NCBI GenBank assembly: GCA_016808115.1
Contig: JAEQBH010006406.1
Location: forward strand, 1 to 64,000
Direction of reading: 5' to 3'
DNA: 64,000 nucleotides
From: Tetrastigma voinierianum
Lineage: Eukaryota; Streptophyta; Magnoliopsida; Vitales; Vitaceae
The notes beneath the pieces were generated by a model that was not told where the DNA came from, searched no databases, and saw only the letters and a program-made list of their open reading frames with translations. Within the stretch, counting starts at the first letter, position 1, and every line of letters begins with the position of its first letter. Positions 59,500 through 64,000 of the stretch are shown here, piece by piece. Position numbers and translations under genes: made by a program.

Positions 59500-60590
59500 T
59501 TCTTCTCCCTATGCGCACTGGCAGACCAAGATTTACCTCTCGCATATCTCTCGATCTAGCCATATAAGAAGGATTTGCATCCCCTCTTCTATAACAATGA
59601 TGACCCATGAACCATAACCATTCCTTTACATTGATAATTTAACAAAAATCAAAAACCAAAACTTACTCTAAATCACGAACTGGAGAAGAATCTCCTACTA
59701 AGGTTTGTCTCCTTCCAACACGTCCACATATTAGCTTTTAACCCACAATAGCAAACAATCCATGTTCTCAGAATCCCATCACGGTAGCGCCTCAGAAGCT
59801 TTCTCGAGGATAGTGCATAACTATTCATGGAGGATAAGGAGAATTTAAGCCAAATAATCACAGAAAATTGGTAGAGATGAAACAATTAGAAGCAAAACAA
59901 ACAATTACATATAGCAATGTAAATAGGTTTCACTAAGAAATGAAATAAACGCAGTAAAAGAAAGCAACATTAGTTTATCGTAATTAAGGGGAGAATTTTG
60001 GGGGCGAGAGAGCTTAAGATCAAACTTATGGGGAGATTGAGGGTACTGGGCAAGGCAGGGTAGGGATGAGGGTACTTGGCCATTAGAATATTTTTGGGTT
60101 AATGAATCAATGTAAAATATTTGCGAAGCTAAAAATGCATGTAATGGGTGCCACATAAGCTTCGTTAACGCTCTGTTTGTCTATCTGTTGAATCCGTTAA
60201 CAATATAGGTATAAGTATGTCAAAGTAGAAACATTAGGAGTATGGTTAGACCCAAAAAAAATTTAGTGACTAGATTGAACATATGGTCAAACATCAAGGG
60301 CATTTTTGCACTTTATCCTGTAGTTAATATAATTATAATTTTAGAATATATAATATGAATTAGAATAATATAGTAGAAGCACATGATTAATGTATTATAA
60401 ATATAAAATGTTATTGCATTAACAAGAGAGAATAAATCATGTAGGAAATAAGATATTATTGAGAGGGGTCAATTATATGGTTCCAACAATAAGAATCTAT
60501 CTGCCCTTGAGACTTAGGATTCAAGGGCAAAGGGGTGGATTGACACACAAAAGAATCGATCGACCTTTATAAGAACAAAAACATTTACAA
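59500..60590. other. Spacer without a recognised gene
   Basis: No family recognised. A stretch at about 60155-60315 (GTTAACG, GACTAGATTGAACATATGG, GGGCATTTTTGCACTTTATC) looks like a repeat common in plant intergenic DNA, but I cannot name it with confidence. Confidence 0.4.
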
Positions 60591-60593
<3 letters not shown>

Positions 60594-60641
<48 letters not shown>

Positions 60642-60649
60642 TCTTGCTT
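60594..60649. repeat. (TA)n microsatellite, about 55 bp
   Basis: Uninterrupted TA dinucleotides. Confidence 0.97.
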
Positions 60650-61480
60650 GCTATACAATATTAAAGGAAATCAACTTTGTGCTCTAGTTATTTACATGTA
60701 TTTTATTAAAAATTATGGAAGTGGGAAGAAGTGAATTAATTTTATAGGTAAGGGAAGGAATTCGAATCCGGTCTATACAGGAAATATTTTGTGTAGTCCA
60801 TCCTTGTTGTATTTGATTTGAGGGATAATAAATTCCTCTGTTCCAATACCTCCCTCGGGATTTGTTCACTTCTGTTTGAGAGTTCATCCGTTGAGAGAAA
60901 ATGCCAGATAAGCTAATTAACTTAATGTGTGAATAAACTGTAAGATTATGGTCCATAATGATTAAGTTTTAATTTTAAAATTTTAAAACTTGAATTTCCT
61001 ACATTTGAAAATCCACCTCTTCAACATTCCTTAAACCCCGTAATCCTTGGGGAGACTAGATGATGACCTCGAGTCTCAACACCAAGACGCACTAAAACTT
61101 TTAGGTCCTTAAGCCTACTTATCTATTCAAAAAACTTACCACGTGTTTTGATTAAAAAGGGTTTGAAAGAACCAAAGGTGATTCTATTTGGTACTTCAGT
61201 TTTAACACCCACTTTTCCAATTTCAGTTTTCTCTATTTCAATGGCTGAGATATGCTTTTCTGTTCGTCTGTGAACTGATCCTATTCCCATTCGTTTAATA
61301 TGATGAGATTGTTTAATCATTGATTTTACATTTAAACGTTAGACTTTAATTTGGTTGTTCTGTTAAAGTACCTTGTTTTTTAAACTGAATAGAAGGATAT
61401 ATTTCATCTTAAATCATAATACTAATATGTGTACTTAATTCTGGTAAGAATCTTATGTCTCAGAGTTGTCTTTCTATACT
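60650..61480. other. Spacer, nothing recognised
   Basis: AT-rich sequence. No motif, repeat or coding pattern that I can support. Confidence 0.4.
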
Positions 61481-61825
61481 TGTAATTCATTAGAAACATA
61501 GTACTTTGCACAAATGTAAAATAAAATAAGTGCTTGTTTGGTTATTGTTTTTGAAAACATAATGAATATCATTTGAGGGTCTTTCATGCTCTCTAGGTAA
61601 TTCATTACAAACATAGTACTTGCATTAAATGTAAAAATAAAAATAAAGTGTTTGTTTGTTATTGTTTTTGAAAACATAATGAATATCATTGAGGGTCTTT
61701 TCATACTCGGTGTAATTCATTAGAAAAACATAGTACTTTGCATTAAAATGTGTAAAAAAATAAAAACAAAGTAGTTGTTTACGTTGCTTTGAAAACATAA
61801 TGAATTATCATTTGAGGGTTTCTAA
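61481..61825. repeat. Tandem repeat, about 115 bp x3
   Basis: Copies start at 61481, 61598 and 61711 with TAATTCATTA. Each contains ACATAGTACTTTGCA, GAAAACATAATGAATATC and GAGGGTCTTTC. Copies differ by small indels. Confidence 0.88.
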
Positions 61826-62940
61826 AATCAAGCTAAGTATCTAAATTCTAAGATTTTACGCGTTTTCAGATTTTAAACCGTGGTATCATCTGTTTTTCAA
61901 ACAAAAAAAACATTTTCCAAAATCTATAAGGCCCTAAAATACTTATTGGTAAAAGTAGGGGTTCTTAAAAAAGCTTAGTTCGAGTCCACCCACTTCAACC
62001 TTAAAGTCCGTTTTTTAGAAGGGTTCAACCATAGGCTTCATTTTAGACTCTGACACCAGAGGATTCAGCCCCCCATAAGCCTCCGCCTCTTTAGGCCCAC
62101 CTTGATAGGCCACCCTATTCCTGTTATTGTTTTTTTAAAATATTTTGTAACTCTATTTATAATATATATTTATTAAAATTTATTATATAAGTAAAAATAG
62201 GTGTGTACAATTTATCTTGGTGCATTAAATTTTAAGCAAAATAAAAATGATTAAAATTAATGTCAAAATAAAAAGCCCTTTAGACCTATCCGCCTTGGGT
62301 CTATTAATATCCACCCTGAGTCCATGGACTAGGCCGTAGGCCTTAAAAAATACAAAATTCGGCTTGACCTCGACATAGTTATAATTCTTTGTTTAAGAAA
62401 AAGTACTAAACAGATAAAATTCTTTCAAGATATTTAAAAATAAAGATAACAGTATTTTGGGTCTTATGTTAAAATCTACAAGCAAAACCAAATTTAAAAG
62501 AGGTTTATTATTTAATTGTAGATGTCGCTGATTGCCTTGGGTCAGCCTTCTTGCTCTTTTTACTATTTACAATTTGTAATCACACCAGATGAACATTGAC
62601 AAGTCATCAAAGAAAAGATGGATCCCACTCACACAATTTGGACAGCAGTACTCTGAAAAGTACGCCCCACACATGGAATTTGGACAAGAGCAGCAAAAAC
62701 CCTGCAGATAATCATATTTGGAGTTTTGTACGGAAATAAACTGTTTGGAAAAAAATAAAATAAAATTACAGCTGTGTCCAAAATATTTTCCAAAGTAAAG
62801 CTTAATACCGGCAAAGGAAACGACGACATTTGATTCATGCAGAAGCCGACAACCGGGACGGTAGCATTTATCTTTCGCACTGTCAAGTATCGAGAACGCG
62901 CATGGATTAATCTAATCTGCCGCTGCTCACAACGGTGGTA
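61826..62940. other. Spacer without a recognised gene
   Basis: AT-rich core at 62110-62280 between two GGCCT/AGGCC-rich stretches (62030-62110 and 62280-62360), which could be the arms of a small non-autonomous element. Ends and target duplication could not be set. Confidence 0.3.
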
Positions 62941-62959
62941 TTCACTAACTAAATGCCTG

Positions 62960-63300
62960 CTCACAACGGCATTTCCAAGTGAGACAAATTGTTCTGGCTA
63001 GGCTTTTTCCCCATTTTCCTCTTCCTCTTGCCTTCTCCTCTGCTCGTCCATCGAGGTCGTGCTCCCTTCTCCCCTCACTTCTTCTCTTTTCCTCTGGCTA
63101 CCCGATCCCCCCGCTTCCATGCCTGAGTCGCCCGATCCGTATCGCCTCCTCCTCCTTCTCCATTTTCTTCTTCCTCTTGCCTTCCTCCCTCCCTCCGGCC
63201 GGCCGCAGCCGCCGCCCGATTCCGCCAGTTTTCTTCATACATGTCACGGTTTTTCGCTCTTTCCGTAACGCCGCTTCAATGCTCACGTTGTTTTAAATTA
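62960..63300 (+). other. CT-rich, GC-rich tract, possible 5' leader of a gene to the right
   Basis: Dense CTTCCTC/TCTTCTCC words and a GGCCGGCCGCAGCCGCCGCC core stand out from the AT-rich surroundings and are followed by T-rich sequence (63300-63400). Plant genes often have a CT-rich leader followed by a T-rich first intron. No coding start can be defended, and the readings here are low-complexity. Confidence 0.3.
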
Positions 63301-63433
63301 TCTCGGCTGGATATGTTTGTGTTATTGATTTGGTATATTTTTGCGCATTTATTTCGCGATACGCTTTCTAGTGTTACATGTTTGATTCTCGTGGAGTGTG
63401 AAACCATTAACAATGAAGTTACAAAACGAAGGT

Positions 63434-63625
63434 TTCAAACATCTAAAAAAACGAAGTTCCATGTTCGTGGATCACAAACTGTTGTGTATGTAAAAGAAAA
63501 GAAGAATAGATGAACTGCAGATCGACTTCAAACATCTAAAAACGAAGTTCCATGTTCGTGGATCGCTTGTTTGTGCTTATGAAACTTCAGATCGAATTTC
63601 AAACATCTAAAAAACGAAGTTCCAC
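63434..63625. repeat. Interspersed direct repeat, three copies of about 38 bp
   Basis: TTCAAACATCTAAAAAACG followed by AAGTTCCATG and TTCGTGGATC occurs at 63434, 63527 and 63598. The third copy is shortened after AAGTTCCA. Spacers are about 55 and 33 bases, and two of them contain CAGATCGA. Confidence 0.85.
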
Positions 63626-64000
63626 TGAAAGGTTCAAGTTGGATTATAGTTTCGGTTTTAATCGACTAAGTCGTTACCTCCCGTGATCGATTGACTCAAT
63701 TACACTCCTAATATGGGACTACCACAAGATTCATGTTATATGTCCTAGTTGATCCTATTTCTCAAACCGATTCTAAAATAATTTTGGAAACATAGAAGGA
63801 TCATCGTAGTGTGCCTCTTGAATTTGGGATTCCTTCAAACACACACAAAATGAAAAACCAGCCAAATTTTTAGTACTCTCCCCGCTTTTGTGAACAAAAA
63901 GAGTGTTCCTGAAAAATGAGGAACTGGTTAACTGAAGGTTCCTCTCAGCGTTAAACATCACCTTAAATGATCCACGACTTTAAAACTTGTATAATTTTAC
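63626..64000. other. Right edge, nothing recognised
   Basis: No gene or repeat that I can support; a 62-codon minus-strand opening at 63773 looks like chance. Confidence 0.4.

Noticed and set aside
62030..62360. Small element with GGCCT/AGGCC-rich arms
   Set aside because: Inverted similarity is suggestive only; no ends or target duplication could be fixed.
63098..63286. Proline/arginine-rich openings on both strands
   Set aside because: They result from the CT-rich, GC-rich tract; frames on both strands are open for compositional reasons.

Overview
This window is a transposon-rich stretch of a plant nuclear genome, probably from a eudicot. Three kinds of evidence point that way. Initiator-Met-tRNA primer sites (TGGTATCAGAGCC) sit behind long LTRs that begin TGTAACACCC. 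Plant Ty3/gypsy, Ty1/copia, hAT, Mutator-like and CACTA remnants are present. Broken pieces of three plant gene families also occur: a heptahelical transmembrane (HHP/ADIPOR-like) protein, a GT47 exostosin-type glycosyltransferase and an LRR receptor-like protein (RLP). I found no clearly intact protein-coding gene and no rRNA, tRNA or CRISPR. Almost every coding stretch I recognise is interrupted by stops or frameshifts.

Layout from left to right. 1-2.4 kb: a fragment of a dispersed block (called X here), then an HHP fragment joined without a gap to a GT47 fragment, like captured gene pieces. 2.6-8.2 kb: a hAT-type MITE with an 8-bp target duplication, then a Mutator-like element with long inverted arms that was split by a 3-kb solo LTR (family A, minus strand). 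8.8-11.4 kb: tandem repeats and X copy 1, which holds a TRIM mini-retrotransposon and a hAT-like non-autonomous element. 11.7-25.7 kb: gypsy element A, whose protease/RT gene is split by a second gypsy element B (12501-19734) flanked by a perfect 5-bp duplication GGTTG. 25.7-27.9 kb: X copy 2, directly abutting the 3' LTR of A. 27.9-30.2 kb: no recognisable gene.

30.2-40.8 kb: an RLP pseudogene on the plus strand. An 89-nt intron of it holds a 6.2-kb minus-strand LTR element E (31679-37881, duplication TATCT). 41.1-47.2 kb: a decayed chromovirus D with matching LTRs, gag, RT, integrase and a chromodomain-like tail. 47.2-48.5 kb: a minus-strand copia gag remnant. 49.4-55 kb: a minus-strand hAT transposase pseudogene split by a B-family solo LTR (50005-53351, duplication GTTAT). 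56.0-58.0 kb: a third related LTR (family C) with an internal minisatellite. 59.0-59.5 kb: one end of a CACTA element with 42-bp subterminal repeats. 60.6-63.6 kb: microsatellite and tandem repeats, then a CT-rich, GC-rich tract that might be the 5' leader of a gene lying further right.

The genes do not form a pathway. What the window records is an order of events: host genes and old elements were hit by later elements, several of which then collapsed to solo LTRs or lost internal segments. The strongest results are the insertions whose boundaries can be placed to the base by target duplications (B in A, E in the RLP intron, solo B in the hAT gene, and the MITE).
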